DNA of 64,000 nt from contig NZ_BOOA01000004.1 in assembly GCF_016862995.1 (NCBI RefSeq), forward strand, positions 1 through 64,000. The letters run 5' to 3'. The stretch comes from Acrocarpospora phusangensis. Lineage in GTDB: Bacteria > Actinomycetota > Actinomycetes > Streptosporangiales > Streptosporangiaceae. This document shows positions 15,846 through 24,187 of this stretch, piece after piece (position 1 is the first letter of the stretch; each line of letters opens with the position of its first letter). Below the pieces are notes generated by a model. It saw nothing but the letters and a program-made list of their open reading frames with translations, was not told the DNA's origin and ran no database searches. A program made the position numbers and the translations under genes.

Positions 15846-16884
15846 ATCGTTGAACGGCAAGGGCCTGGCCCTCATCCCCCGGGCCGAGGGCAAGCAGACG
15901 CTCAAGGACTTCAAGTCCGACCAGGAGGTCCGCTGGTGCCCGGGCTGCGGGGACTACGCGATCCTCGCGGCCGTGCAGTCCTTCATGCCGGAGCTCGGGA
16001 TCAAGCGCGAGAACACGGTGTTCGTGTCCGGCATCGGGTGCTCGTCGCGGTTCCCGTACTACATGAACACCTACGGCTTCCACTCGATCCACGGGCGGGC
16101 GCCGGCGATCGCGACCGGCCTGGCCGCCTCGCGGCCCGACCTGTCGGTGTGGGTGATCACCGGGGACGGCGACGCGCTCTCCATCGGCGGCAACCACCTG
16201 ATCCACGCGCTGCGCCGCAACGTCAACCTGAACATCCTGCTGTTCAACAACCGGATCTACGGGCTGACCAAGGGCCAGTACTCGCCCACCTCCGAGGTCG
16301 GCAAGATCACCAAGTCGACGCCGATGGGCTCGCTGGACCGGCCGTTCAACCCGATCTCGCTGGCCATCGGGGCCGAGGCCGGGTTCGTGGCGCGCACCCT
16401 GGACAGTGACCGCAAGCACCTGCATTCGGTGCTGCGCGAGGCCGCCGCGCACCGGGGCACCTCGCTGGTGGAGATCTACCAGAACTGCAACATCTTCAAC
16501 GACGGCGCCTTCGAGCGCATGAAGGACCCGGCCACCCGGGACGCGATCACGGTACGGCTGGAGCACGGCCAGCCCATCGTCTTCGCCGACCAGGCGGTCC
16601 GGCTCGCCCGCACCGGCGGCGTCGAGGTGGTGCCCCGGGAGTCGGTGCGCGAGGAGGAGATCCTGGTGCACGACGCGCACAACCCGGACCCGTCGCTGGC
16701 CTTCGCGCTCAGCCGGCTGGACGAGCCCGCCTTCACGCACGTGCCGATCGGCGTCTTCCGCTCGGTGGACCGGCCGTCGTACGACCAGCTGATGAGCGAG
16801 CAGCTGGAGGCGGCGACCGCGAAGAAGGGTCAGGGCAGCCTGTCCGACCTGCTGCACGGAGGAGACACCTGGCGGATCAGCTGA
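15838..16884 (+). CDS. korB: 2-oxoacid:ferredoxin oxidoreductase, beta subunit
   Basis: 348 residues carrying the thiamine diphosphate site (TGDGDALSIGGNHLIHALRR, then LLFNNRIYGLTKGQ) and Cys residues expected to hold one [4Fe-4S] cluster: WCPGCGDY, SGIGCSSRF and EIYQNCNIFN. It starts with GTG at 15838 inside the korA end. With KorA it would supply reduced ferredoxin; the nearby nuo locus without an NADH-input module is a candidate acceptor, though this link is inferred from position only. Confidence 0.93.
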   Translation: MSESLNGKGLALIPRAEGKQTLKDFKSDQEVRWCPGCGDYAILAAVQSFMPELGIKRENTVFVSGIGCSSRFPYYMNTYGFHSIHGRAPAIATGLAASRPDLSVWVITGDGDALSIGGNHLIHALRRNVNLNILLFNNRIYGLTKGQYSPTSEVGKITKSTPMGSLDRPFNPISLAIGAEAGFVARTLDSDRKHLHSVLREAAAHRGTSLVEIYQNCNIFNDGAFERMKDPATRDAITVRLEHGQPIVFADQAVRLARTGGVEVVPRESVREEEILVHDAHNPDPSLAFALSRLDEPAFTHVPIGVFRSVDRPSYDQLMSEQLEAATAKKGQGSLSDLLHGGDTWRIS

Positions 16885-16950
16885 CAAATGGATTAGGGCT
16901 GATTTACGGTGCGGTTCCGGATTAACTTGTAGATCGGGATATATACGGAT

Positions 16951-16983
16951 CTACCGCTGTCACAGAGCGTGTGACGGCGGTAG
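16951..16983 (+). promoter_or_regulatory. 13-bp inverted repeat upstream of the methyltransferase gene
   Basis: CTACCGCTGTCAC (16951-16963), loop AGAGCGT, GTGACGGCGGTAG (16971-16983): 12 of 13 positions pair. It lies just downstream of a TA-rich stretch (GATATATAC at 16939-16947) that could be a -10 region, and 37 bases ahead of the GTG at 17021. An operator or a 5'-UTR hairpin are both possible. Confidence 0.65.
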
Positions 16984-17020
16984 GTTCGTTGCACCGTTCC
17001 AGCCGATCCATGGAGGCGTA

Positions 17021-17737
17021 GTGACCGTTCTGCTGGAGACTGTCCCTTTTCTGGAAATCGCCGCCGAGGAAGTCGGCGGAGCATTCAGCGGTCTGCTGGC
17101 CGGTAATGTCCGCCGGTTCCGGCAGCGGGTCAGCCGCCTGCTCTTCGATCGCCGCTACGGTGTCGAGACCGCGGAGTTCGCCATGCTCGACCAGTTCGGG
17201 CTGGCGCACCACGAACGTGTCTACTACTCCCCCGCCAACTGGGGCACCCTGCGCCGCACCCTCCCGGCCGCCGAGGTCTGCGCCGACGACGTCTTCATCG
17301 ACCTCGGTTCCGGCAAGGCCAGGATGGTGCTGGAGGCCGCCGCGCGTTTCCCGTTCCGCCGGGTGATCGGCGTCGAGCTGTCGGCCGAGCTGACCGAGGT
17401 GGCCCGCGCCAACGTGCGCTCCACCCGGCTGCGCGTCCGCTCCGGCCAGGTCGACCTGGTCCAGTCCGACGTGCTCGACTACAAGATCCCTGACGACGTC
17501 AGCGTGGTCTTCCTGAACAACCCGTTCCGGGGCGAGATCTTCGCGGCCGCGATGCTGAACCTGCTGGCCTCCGTGGACCGCAACCCGCGCCCGGTCAAGG
17601 TCATCTACTTCAACCCGACGGAAGAGCCCTTCCTGCTCAGCACCGGCCGTTTCCAGCACCTCCGTACGGTCACCCGCGGCAGGGCCAAGGAGTCCGACGT
17701 CTTCGGCACCACGCGTATCTACGCCGTCACCCCGTAA
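17021..17737 (+). CDS. class I SAM-dependent methyltransferase
   Basis: 238 residues. The SAM-binding motif I is VFIDLGSGKARMVLEAAARF followed by an acidic VIGVEL strand, and NNPF in VVFLNNPFRGE corresponds to the catalytic-loop region seen in N-methyltransferases. GTG start at 17021 behind GGAGG. It opens the plus-strand arm of the polysaccharide locus, followed at 30 bases by a deacetylase. A role in methylating a sugar or lipid intermediate is likely but not shown. Confidence 0.8.
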   Translation: MTVLLETVPFLEIAAEEVGGAFSGLLAGNVRRFRQRVSRLLFDRRYGVETAEFAMLDQFGLAHHERVYYSPANWGTLRRTLPAAEVCADDVFIDLGSGKARMVLEAAARFPFRRVIGVELSAELTEVARANVRSTRLRVRSGQVDLVQSDVLDYKIPDDVSVVFLNNPFRGEIFAAAMLNLLASVDRNPRPVKVIYFNPTEEPFLLSTGRFQHLRTVTRGRAKESDVFGTTRIYAVTP

Positions 17738-17767
17738 CGACACGAATACGCATCCGGATAGAGAGGC

Positions 17768-18442
17768 ATGGCACGCGTGGGGAGGGTCATCAACCTGACG
17801 GTGCACGGAATCGGGCCGACCGAGCGGGAGCTCGATCCGGGCGAGGACGGCACCTGGGTGGACATCGGGCAGTTCGAGCGGGTGCTGGACGCCGTGGTCG
17901 GCCGTGACGACGTGCGCATCACCTTCGACGACGGCAACAGCTCGGACGTGGCGATCGCCCTGCCCCGGCTGCTCGACCGCGGGCTGACCGCCGAGTTCTT
18001 CGTGCTGGCGGGGCTGCTCGGGCAGCCGGGCCGGTTGACCGAGGACGACGTGCGCGGCCTGGTCAAGGCGGGCATGCGGGTCGGGTCGCACGGCTGGGCG
18101 CACCGGGACTGGCGGCGCATCGACGACCGGCAGGCCGAGCAGGAGCTGACCGAGTCGCATCGGGCGCTCAGTGAGCTGACCGGCCGGCCGGTGTCCCGGG
18201 TGGCCATCCCGTTCGGCTCGTACGACCGGCATGTGCTGCGGAAGCTTCGTCAGGCCGGCGTGACCAGGGCGTACACCAGCGACGGGGGGCAGGCGACGCC
18301 GGGCACGTGGTTACAGGCGCGCACCAGCCTGGTCCGCGACCTGGACGCGGACTGGACCCGCCGGGTGCTGGACGCCTCGCCGTCGCCGGTGTTCCGGGCC
18401 AGGAAGCTGGCCGGGCGTGTGGTGAAGCGGGTGCGCGGCTGA
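17768..18442 (+). CDS. polysaccharide deacetylase family protein
   Basis: 224 residues of NodB-type fold: ITFDDGNSSD (metal and catalytic Asp), SHGWAHRDW (metal His pair) and AIPFGSYDRH. No signal peptide, so it probably works on a cytoplasmic or lipid-linked sugar rather than on finished polymer. A rare TTA leucine codon lies at 18311-18313. The next gene starts one base after its stop, indicating coupling. C-terminus is basic. Confidence 0.88.
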   Translation: MARVGRVINLTVHGIGPTERELDPGEDGTWVDIGQFERVLDAVVGRDDVRITFDDGNSSDVAIALPRLLDRGLTAEFFVLAGLLGQPGRLTEDDVRGLVKAGMRVGSHGWAHRDWRRIDDRQAEQELTESHRALSELTGRPVSRVAIPFGSYDRHVLRKLRQAGVTRAYTSDGGQATPGTWLQARTSLVRDLDADWTRRVLDASPSPVFRARKLAGRVVKRVRG

Positions 18443-18443
18443 C

Positions 18444-19361
18444 ATGCGCGAGAACCCCAGAATCGCCGTCGTGATCGTCACCTACAACAGCGGGGACGTG
18501 CTGGCCGGCTGCCTCGCCTCGCTGCCGGAGGGCGCCAGGGGCGTCGAGCTGGCCGAGGTCGTGGTGGCCGACAACGCCTCCAGGGACGACTGCGTGGCCA
18601 TCGCCGCGGCGGCCGAGGTGCCGGTGAAGGTCGTGCAACTCGGCCGGAACGCCGGGTACGCGGCCGCGATCAACGCGGGCATCGCCGCGCTCGACCTGGA
18701 CGAGCTGGACGCGGTGTACGTGCTCAACCCGGACTGCCGCCTGCCGCCCAAGTCGATCACGCCGCTGGTCCGGGCGCTGGAGCGGCCGGGTGTGGGCGTG
18801 ACCGTGCCGAAGATGGTCAATCCCGACGGTTCGTTGCAGCCGTCGCTGCGCCGCATGCCGAGCCTCGGCCGGGCCGTGGTCGAGGCGGTCATCGGCGGCA
18901 GCCGGGCCGGCCGGATCGGCAGGCTGGGCGAGCTGATCACCGATCCGCGCGAGTACGAGAACGCGGGACCGGTGGTCTGGGCGACCGGGGCGGCGATGCT
19001 GATCTCGGTGCCGGCCATCCGCGCCGTCGGGCCGTGGGACGAGTCGTTCCTGCTGTACAGCGAGGAGACGGAGTTCGCGCTGCGGGCCGCCGACCTGGGC
19101 TGGACGCACTGGTACGAGCCGGAGGCCCTGATCGAGCACATCGGCGGCGACTCCGGGGTCAACCCGTCCCTGGCCGCGCTGCTGCTGGTCAACAAGGTGA
19201 CGCTGTTCCGCCGCCGCCGCGGGTGGCTGGCCGGGTCCGCCTACTACCTGGTCGTCCTGCTCGGCGAGTCGGTACGGGCACTGGCCGGCCGCGAGATCTC
19301 CAAGACCTCGGTGACGTGGCTGCTGCGGCCGTCCCGGCGCTGGAAGACGCTGCCCGGATAG
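18444..19361 (+). CDS. family 2 glycosyltransferase (rhamnosyltransferase-like)
   Basis: 305 residues, GT-A fold: AVVIVTYNSGDVLAGCL, VVVADNASRDDC, NAGYAAAINAGI and the nucleotide/metal-binding VLNPDCRLPP. The ATGAxLISxxAxRxVGPWDExFFLYxEE-type acceptor region (residues about 175-205) resembles WbbL-like rhamnosyltransferases. It probably adds a sugar to the lipid-linked repeat unit at the cytoplasmic face. Confidence 0.88.
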   Translation: MRENPRIAVVIVTYNSGDVLAGCLASLPEGARGVELAEVVVADNASRDDCVAIAAAAEVPVKVVQLGRNAGYAAAINAGIAALDLDELDAVYVLNPDCRLPPKSITPLVRALERPGVGVTVPKMVNPDGSLQPSLRRMPSLGRAVVEAVIGGSRAGRIGRLGELITDPREYENAGPVVWATGAAMLISVPAIRAVGPWDESFLLYSEETEFALRAADLGWTHWYEPEALIEHIGGDSGVNPSLAALLLVNKVTLFRRRRGWLAGSAYYLVVLLGESVRALAGREISKTSVTWLLRPSRRWKTLPG

Positions 19362-19385
19362 CCGGGCTTGCCCAGAAGGAGCCTG

Positions 19386-20312
19386 ATGGCACCCGCGAGA
19401 GTCCTGGTCACGGGAGCGGCCGGATTCATCGGCGCCCATCTGACCAGGCGGCTGCGTTCGCTCGGAACCGAGGTGCACGCGGTCGCGCGGGCCCCCCGGA
19501 CCTCCGCGCACGGCGAGGTCTGGCACGTCTGCGACCTGCGGGACGCCGACGCCGTGGGCCGGCTGTTCGCCGGCAGCCGGCCCGAGGTGGTCGTGCACCT
19601 GGCCAGCGACGTCAACGGCGCACGGGACCCGGGGGTGGTGCTGAGCACCCTGGAGTGCAACCTGGTGACCGCGGTCAACGTGCTCCTCGCCGCCCGCGAG
19701 GGCACCCGGGTGATCATGTGCGGGTCGAGCGAGGAACCCCGGCGGGGGAACGACTTCGCGCCGCCGCCCTCGCCGTACGCGATGGCCAAGGCGGCGGCGG
19801 CCGGGTACGCGCTGCAGTTCCACCGGCTGTGGGGGCTGCCGGTCACGATCCTGCGGCCCACCATGGTCTACGGGCCCGGGCAGTGGGACACCGGGAAGCT
19901 GGTGCCGTACCTGACGCTGGCGCTGCTGCGGGGGGAGGAGCCGCGGCTGACGAGCGGGGCCAAGCTGGTCGACTGGGTGTACGTGGACGACGTGGTGGAG
20001 GCGTTCGTGGCGGCCTGCCGGGAGCGGCCGGAGGGCATGGAGTTCGACGTCGGGACGGGCACGGCCAGGTCGGTGCGGGAGACCGTGGAGCTGCTCTTCA
20101 AGGTCGCCGGGAGCACGCGGGAGCCGAGGTTCGGCACCATTCCCGACCGGCCGCTTGACCTGCCCCAGATCGCCGATCTCAGCGGCGCTGACCTGCTGGG
20201 ATGGCGTCCGCAGGTGGGTCTGGAGGAGGGGTTGCGGCGGACTTTTGACTGGTATGCGGAACAACTTAGGTCTGGTAACGGAACGTTCCTAAATGCCGAT
20301 AATCTCCCGTGA
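19386..20312 (+). CDS. NAD-dependent epimerase/dehydratase
   Basis: 308 residues, extended SDR: Rossmann motif VTGAAGFIGAHL, then HLASDVNGA, and active-site pair S...SPYAMAKAAA. ATG at 19386 has AAGGAG 5 bases ahead; the frame is open upstream but without a ribosome site. Likely acts on an NDP-sugar. The 3' end overlaps the next gene as GTGA. Confidence 0.87.
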   Translation: MAPARVLVTGAAGFIGAHLTRRLRSLGTEVHAVARAPRTSAHGEVWHVCDLRDADAVGRLFAGSRPEVVVHLASDVNGARDPGVVLSTLECNLVTAVNVLLAAREGTRVIMCGSSEEPRRGNDFAPPPSPYAMAKAAAAGYALQFHRLWGLPVTILRPTMVYGPGQWDTGKLVPYLTLALLRGEEPRLTSGAKLVDWVYVDDVVEAFVAACRERPEGMEFDVGTGTARSVRETVELLFKVAGSTREPRFGTIPDRPLDLPQIADLSGADLLGWRPQVGLEEGLRRTFDWYAEQLRSGNGTFLNADNLP

Positions 20313-21190
20313 CAGTTACCTACTCGAACCCTCGCTTCGACGATGACGAGCGGCGCTCCCGGCTTTTTGACGGGCAGGTGCTCCTCTACCCGGCCCGTAC
20401 GGAATCGACGGCACTGATCGAGTTCGCCCAGGGGATGATCACAGAGGCTTTCGGCGAGCGGGACCCCGAGCTCGCCCAGCACGACCTGCCGGTGGAGGAG
20501 TTCGCCGGCATCCTGTCCGACCTGAAGCCCGCGTTCATCCATCACCCCCGGTCGAAGGAACTGCTCCAGGCGATGCTCGTCGCCTTCGGCTGCGACCCCG
20601 AGACGACCTACTTCGACGTGCCGCGCATGCGCTCGTCCACGTCCAACGACTACCTGACGACCGGTATCGCGTACGCCTTCCACCCGCACAGGGACACGTG
20701 GTACTCCGCGCCGCTCTCCCAGGTGAACTGGTGGATCCCCATCTTCGAGGTGGTCCCCGAGAACGTCATGACGTTCCACCCCCGGTACTGGAACAACGCC
20801 GTCAAGAACGGCTCGGCGAAGTACGACTACTACGAGTGGAACCGGACCAGCCGGTTCAACGCGGCCCAGCACATCGGGGTCGACACCCGCGAGCAGCCCA
20901 AACCGGAGGAGCCCATCGAGCTGGAGCCGAGGGTCACCCTCGTGCCCGAGCCCGGCGGCGTCATGATCTTCTCGGGCAACCAGCTGCACTCCTCGGTGCC
21001 GAACACCTCGGGGCGCACCCGGTTCAGCATCGACTTCCGCACGGTCAACATCGAGGACGTGATCAAGCGGCGGGAGGCGCCGAACGTGGACTGCGCCTGC
21101 ACCGGCACCACGCTCCGCGACTTCCTGCGGGTGTCCGATCTGGAGCGGATGCCGGAGGACGTGGCGCTGGCGTACGAGGGCAAGGCCTGA
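20309..21190 (+). CDS. Fe(II)/2-oxoglutarate-type oxygenase
   Basis: 293 residues. A metal triad is visible: HxD in FHPHRDTWYS near residue 128, and the distal His in IFSGNQLHSSVPNTSGRTRF with the Arg that would bind 2-oxoglutarate about 8 residues on. This is the double-stranded beta-helix layout of phytanoyl-CoA/PhyH-like dioxygenases. In a polysaccharide operon it could hydroxylate or oxidise a nucleotide sugar or an acyl decoration. Coupled to the epimerase by GTGA. Substrate unknown. Confidence 0.75.
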   Translation: MTVTYSNPRFDDDERRSRLFDGQVLLYPARTESTALIEFAQGMITEAFGERDPELAQHDLPVEEFAGILSDLKPAFIHHPRSKELLQAMLVAFGCDPETTYFDVPRMRSSTSNDYLTTGIAYAFHPHRDTWYSAPLSQVNWWIPIFEVVPENVMTFHPRYWNNAVKNGSAKYDYYEWNRTSRFNAAQHIGVDTREQPKPEEPIELEPRVTLVPEPGGVMIFSGNQLHSSVPNTSGRTRFSIDFRTVNIEDVIKRREAPNVDCACTGTTLRDFLRVSDLERMPEDVALAYEGKA

Positions 21191-21208
21191 CCATCCGCAC
21201 GTGACTCG

Positions 21209-21247
21209 TCGGCTCGGGCGCGCGGTTCTCCTGCGCGTACGAGCCGA
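21209..21247 (+). terminator. two-step hairpin after the oxygenase gene
   Basis: TCGGCTCG (21209-21216) pairs with CGAGCCGA (21240-21247); nested inside, CGCGC (21219-21223) pairs with GCGCG (21233-21237). It sits 19 bases after the stop codon and likely ends the 17021-21190 transcript. No T-run follows, as is common in high-GC genomes. Confidence 0.6.
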
Positions 21248-21739
21248 TGAAACGTGCACCAACGGCGTTCACCCCTGCACTGGGAGCAAATACGACATTT
21301 CTCGACAACGCTGGCTACGTCTCCAGAAATTGCCGCGCCCAGAGCCGATCCTCTGCGGATGAACTCTGCGTAAACCTTAAATTTGAAGGTAACGGCTGTA
21401 CCGCCACACACGATGACCTCGTTGTGATGTCTGTCCCCCGCCGGTATACCGCGGTCGCGCTGCGTGACCACCCTGTGCCGCCGGGCCGCCCGCCGTTCCT
21501 CCCCGGCCGCGCGGACGTCATCCGAACTCGCGCCCTTTTGTTCAGCCGTGGTTTCGGAACGGTCCAATCTCCGCTCAGATGCCTAATGTCCGTCGGGGGG
21601 CGGGCATTTCCCCGGGGCTTTCTGCTGCGAAGAGACTTTCGGCGTATCGGTACACTCTTCGGATCGATGACCGATCACCATTGGCACGACAAATCGCACT
21701 TCATTCCGCGGCGCGATGCGGTCATCTGGGAGGCCCACC
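21248..21739. other. long non-coding gap, lower GC
   Basis: About 490 bases with no frame that reads like protein. It is less GC-rich than its neighbours (for example around 21290-21410) and contains a perfect 10-base palindrome CGGTATACCG at 21442-21451. It presumably carries the promoter of the GNAT-UGDH-GT4 operon. I see no tRNA or riboswitch that I can name. Confidence 0.4.
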
Positions 21740-22843
21740 ATGAGCTGGTCCGTCGGCGAAACCCCCGCCGCCGTCCGTACGGCGAACGTACGGGTAGCCG
21801 GTTTCGACGCACTCTCCGCTGAGGAGATCGACGCCTGGCACACGCTCAGGGCCGCCAACCCGCTCCTGGACAGCCCCTACTTCCACCCCGGCTTCTCGGC
21901 CGCCGTCCACCAGGGCGCCCCGGTCGAGGTCGCCGTGGGCCGGGACGAGAGCGGGCGGGTCTCCGCGCTGCTGCCGTTCCACCGGGACGCCAGGGACCGC
22001 GCGCTGGCCCGGCCGGCGGGGTGGCCGGGAGCCGACTTCCAGGGACCGATCCTCGCGGCCGGATCGACGATCCAGCCGCTCCAGCTGCTCAGCGCGGGCG
22101 TGCGCGGGCTCGAGTTCGACCATCTGGTGGAGAGCTGCCCGGACTTCGGGCCGTGGGTGGAGTCGCGCCGGGTCTCGCCGTACCTGGACACCACCGGAGG
22201 GCTGGACGGCTACCTGGGCCGGGCGTCCAAGAGCGGCAAGGACAACATGGGGCAGGCCAGGCGGCGGCTGGCCAAGACCGAGCGCACCCACGGGAGCGTG
22301 CGGTTCGCCGCCGACACGGTGGACGCCGAGTCCCTGTCCCGGGTGATCGAGCTCAAGCGCGGGCAGTACGCGGCGACCGGCGTCGCCGACTACTTCGCCG
22401 ACCCGAGCCGCCGGGAGCTGATGACCCGGCTGCTGCACACCCGCGACCCCGAGTTCGGCGGCGTGCTGTCCACCCTGCACGCGGGACCGCACCTGGTCGC
22501 GGCGCACTTCGGGATCAGGTCGGGGAACGTCCTGCACTGGTGGTTCCCCGTCTACGACCCCGCGTTCTCGCAGCTGGCCCCCGGCTGGATGCTGCTGCGC
22601 GAGCTGGTGGCGGCCACCCCGGCGCTCGGCATCACCAGGATCGACCTCGGCCGGGGCGACGACGAGTACAAACGCCGCGCCAAGACCGGCGAAAGCGAGG
22701 TCTGCCAAGGACTCGTGACCAGGAGTTCGGCCCGGCTGGCCGTCCGGCGGGCCAGGAACTCCGTGATCACGGCGGCCAAGTCATCGGCTCTCGGGCCGGG
22801 GCTAAGAAAGATCGTGAGGAGACTCCGTGGCGGACACAGTTGA
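21740..22843 (+). CDS. GNAT-fold N-acyltransferase (BcsL/CelD-like)
   Basis: 367 residues. N-terminal DSPYFHPGFSAAV and a C-terminal GNAT half (FGIRSGNVLHWWFPVYDPAF, then LGRGDDEYKRRAKTGE) match the Acetyltransf_6 group found in cellulose and exopolysaccharide loci. It would transfer an acyl group to an amino sugar. GGGAGG at 21728-21733 sets the ATG at 21740. The DNA-coded tail is strongly basic. Confidence 0.82.
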   Translation: MSWSVGETPAAVRTANVRVAGFDALSAEEIDAWHTLRAANPLLDSPYFHPGFSAAVHQGAPVEVAVGRDESGRVSALLPFHRDARDRALARPAGWPGADFQGPILAAGSTIQPLQLLSAGVRGLEFDHLVESCPDFGPWVESRRVSPYLDTTGGLDGYLGRASKSGKDNMGQARRRLAKTERTHGSVRFAADTVDAESLSRVIELKRGQYAATGVADYFADPSRRELMTRLLHTRDPEFGGVLSTLHAGPHLVAAHFGIRSGNVLHWWFPVYDPAFSQLAPGWMLLRELVAATPALGITRIDLGRGDDEYKRRAKTGESEVCQGLVTRSSARLAVRRARNSVITAAKSSALGPGLRKIVRRLRGGHS

Positions 22844-22870
22844 TTTATTGATCGACGAGAGGCCGTATCC

Positions 22871-24187
22871 ATGAGAATCAGCGTTTTCGGGCTCGGCTAC
22901 GTCGGCTGCGTGACCGCGGCCTGCCTGGCCGCCCGGGGACACCAGGTCATCGGCGTCGATGTGAACCCCATCAAAGTGGATCTCATCAACCGCGGCCAGG
23001 CGTCCATCGTCGAGGAGCGCATCGGCGACCTGACCGCCGAGATGGTCGCCAGCGGCGCGCTCCGCGCCACCACCGACGTCGCCGAGGCCGTCGCGGCGAG
23101 CGAGATCTCGCTGGTCTGCGTGGGCACGCCGTCCGCGCCCAACGGCAGCCTCTCCACGACGTACCTGGAGCGGGTGGCCGAGGAGATCGGCGCCGCCCTG
23201 GCCGGCCAGGAGCGCAGGCACACGGTCGTCTTCCGCAGCACGATGCTCCCGCGCACCTGCACCGACCTGCTCATTCCGATTCTGGAACGTGCCTCTGGCC
23301 GGACCGCGGGCGCCGGCTTCGGGGTCGCGGTGAACCCGGAGTTCCTGCGCGAGGGCACCAGCGTCAAGGACTTCTTCGACCCGCCCAAGACCGTCATCGG
23401 CGAGTACGACCCGGCCAGCGGCGACCTGGTCGCCTCCCTCTACGAGGGGCTGCCCGGCGACGTCTTCCGGGTGCCCATCACGGCCGCCGAGATGTCGAAG
23501 TACGCGGAGAACTCCTTCCACGCGCTGAAGATCGCCTTCGCCAACGAGATCGGCGCGGTCTGCCGGGCCATGGGGCTGGACTCCTACCCGGTCATGGACA
23601 TGCTGGTGGCCGACCGCAAGCTCAACATCAGCCCCGCGTACCTGCGGCCGGGCTTCGCCTTCGGCGGGTCCTGCCTGCCCAAGGACCTGCGCGGCCTGGT
23701 CTACGCGGCCCGCCGCGCGGACGTGTCGGTCCCGCTCCTGTCGCACCTGCTGCCGTCCAACGAGGACCATCTGCGCCGCGCGTTCGAGCTGGTGGCCGCC
23801 ACCGGCAGCAAGCGCGTCGGCCTGTTCGGGCTGTCGTTCAAACCGGGTACGGACGATCTCCGCGAAAGCCCTCTTGTCGAACTAGCCGAACTTCTCCTCG
23901 GCAAGGGATATGACCTTCGCATCTACGACGAAACCGTTACGCTGTCGCACCTGATGGGCGCGAACCGTGAGTACATCGAGAGCCGGCTGCCGCATCTGGG
24001 AGACCTGCTCACCACCTCCGCCGACGACGTGCTCGCGCACGCCGAAGTCTGCGTGGTGGGCTGCACCACCCCCACCGTGCTGTCGGCGCTCGAAGCCGCG
24101 GGCGACCGCACCATCATCGATCTCGTCCGTCTCCCCGACGCCGCCGAGCGCCGGAATCTCCCTGGATATGTGGGCCTTGGCTGGTAA
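22871..24187 (+). CDS. nucleotide-sugar 6-dehydrogenase, AlgD-like
   Basis: 438 residues, UDPGDH/GMD family. NAD site VFGLGYVGCVTAACLA, catalytic Cys in FAFGGSCLPKDLRGL, and a late GANREYIESRLPHL segment. The SCLPKD form and the GANREYI segment look more like GDP-mannose 6-dehydrogenase (AlgD) than UDP-glucose dehydrogenase (usually SCFPKD). It would make a nucleotide-activated uronic acid in two NAD-dependent oxidations. The next gene starts within its last 20 bases. Confidence 0.85.
   Translation: MRISVFGLGYVGCVTAACLAARGHQVIGVDVNPIKVDLINRGQASIVEERIGDLTAEMVASGALRATTDVAEAVAASEISLVCVGTPSAPNGSLSTTYLERVAEEIGAALAGQERRHTVVFRSTMLPRTCTDLLIPILERASGRTAGAGFGVAVNPEFLREGTSVKDFFDPPKTVIGEYDPASGDLVASLYEGLPGDVFRVPITAAEMSKYAENSFHALKIAFANEIGAVCRAMGLDSYPVMDMLVADRKLNISPAYLRPGFAFGGSCLPKDLRGLVYAARRADVSVPLLSHLLPSNEDHLRRAFELVAATGSKRVGLFGLSFKPGTDDLRESPLVELAELLLGKGYDLRIYDETVTLSHLMGANREYIESRLPHLGDLLTTSADDVLAHAEVCVVGCTTPTVLSALEAAGDRTIIDLVRLPDAAERRNLPGYVGLGW

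Noticed and set aside
13917-15914. Long minus-strand frame opposite korA
   Set aside because: Antisense shadow of a high-GC gene; composition is Arg/Gly/His-rich with no domain pattern, while korA on the plus strand is unmistakable.
18168-20264. 698-codon minus-strand frame across three plus-strand genes
   Set aside because: Spans several well-supported genes and has no motif of its own.
21247-21822. 191-codon plus-strand frame in the large gap
   Set aside because: Codon positions show no GC3 bias, translation is Arg-rich without pattern, and it runs into the GNAT gene in another frame.
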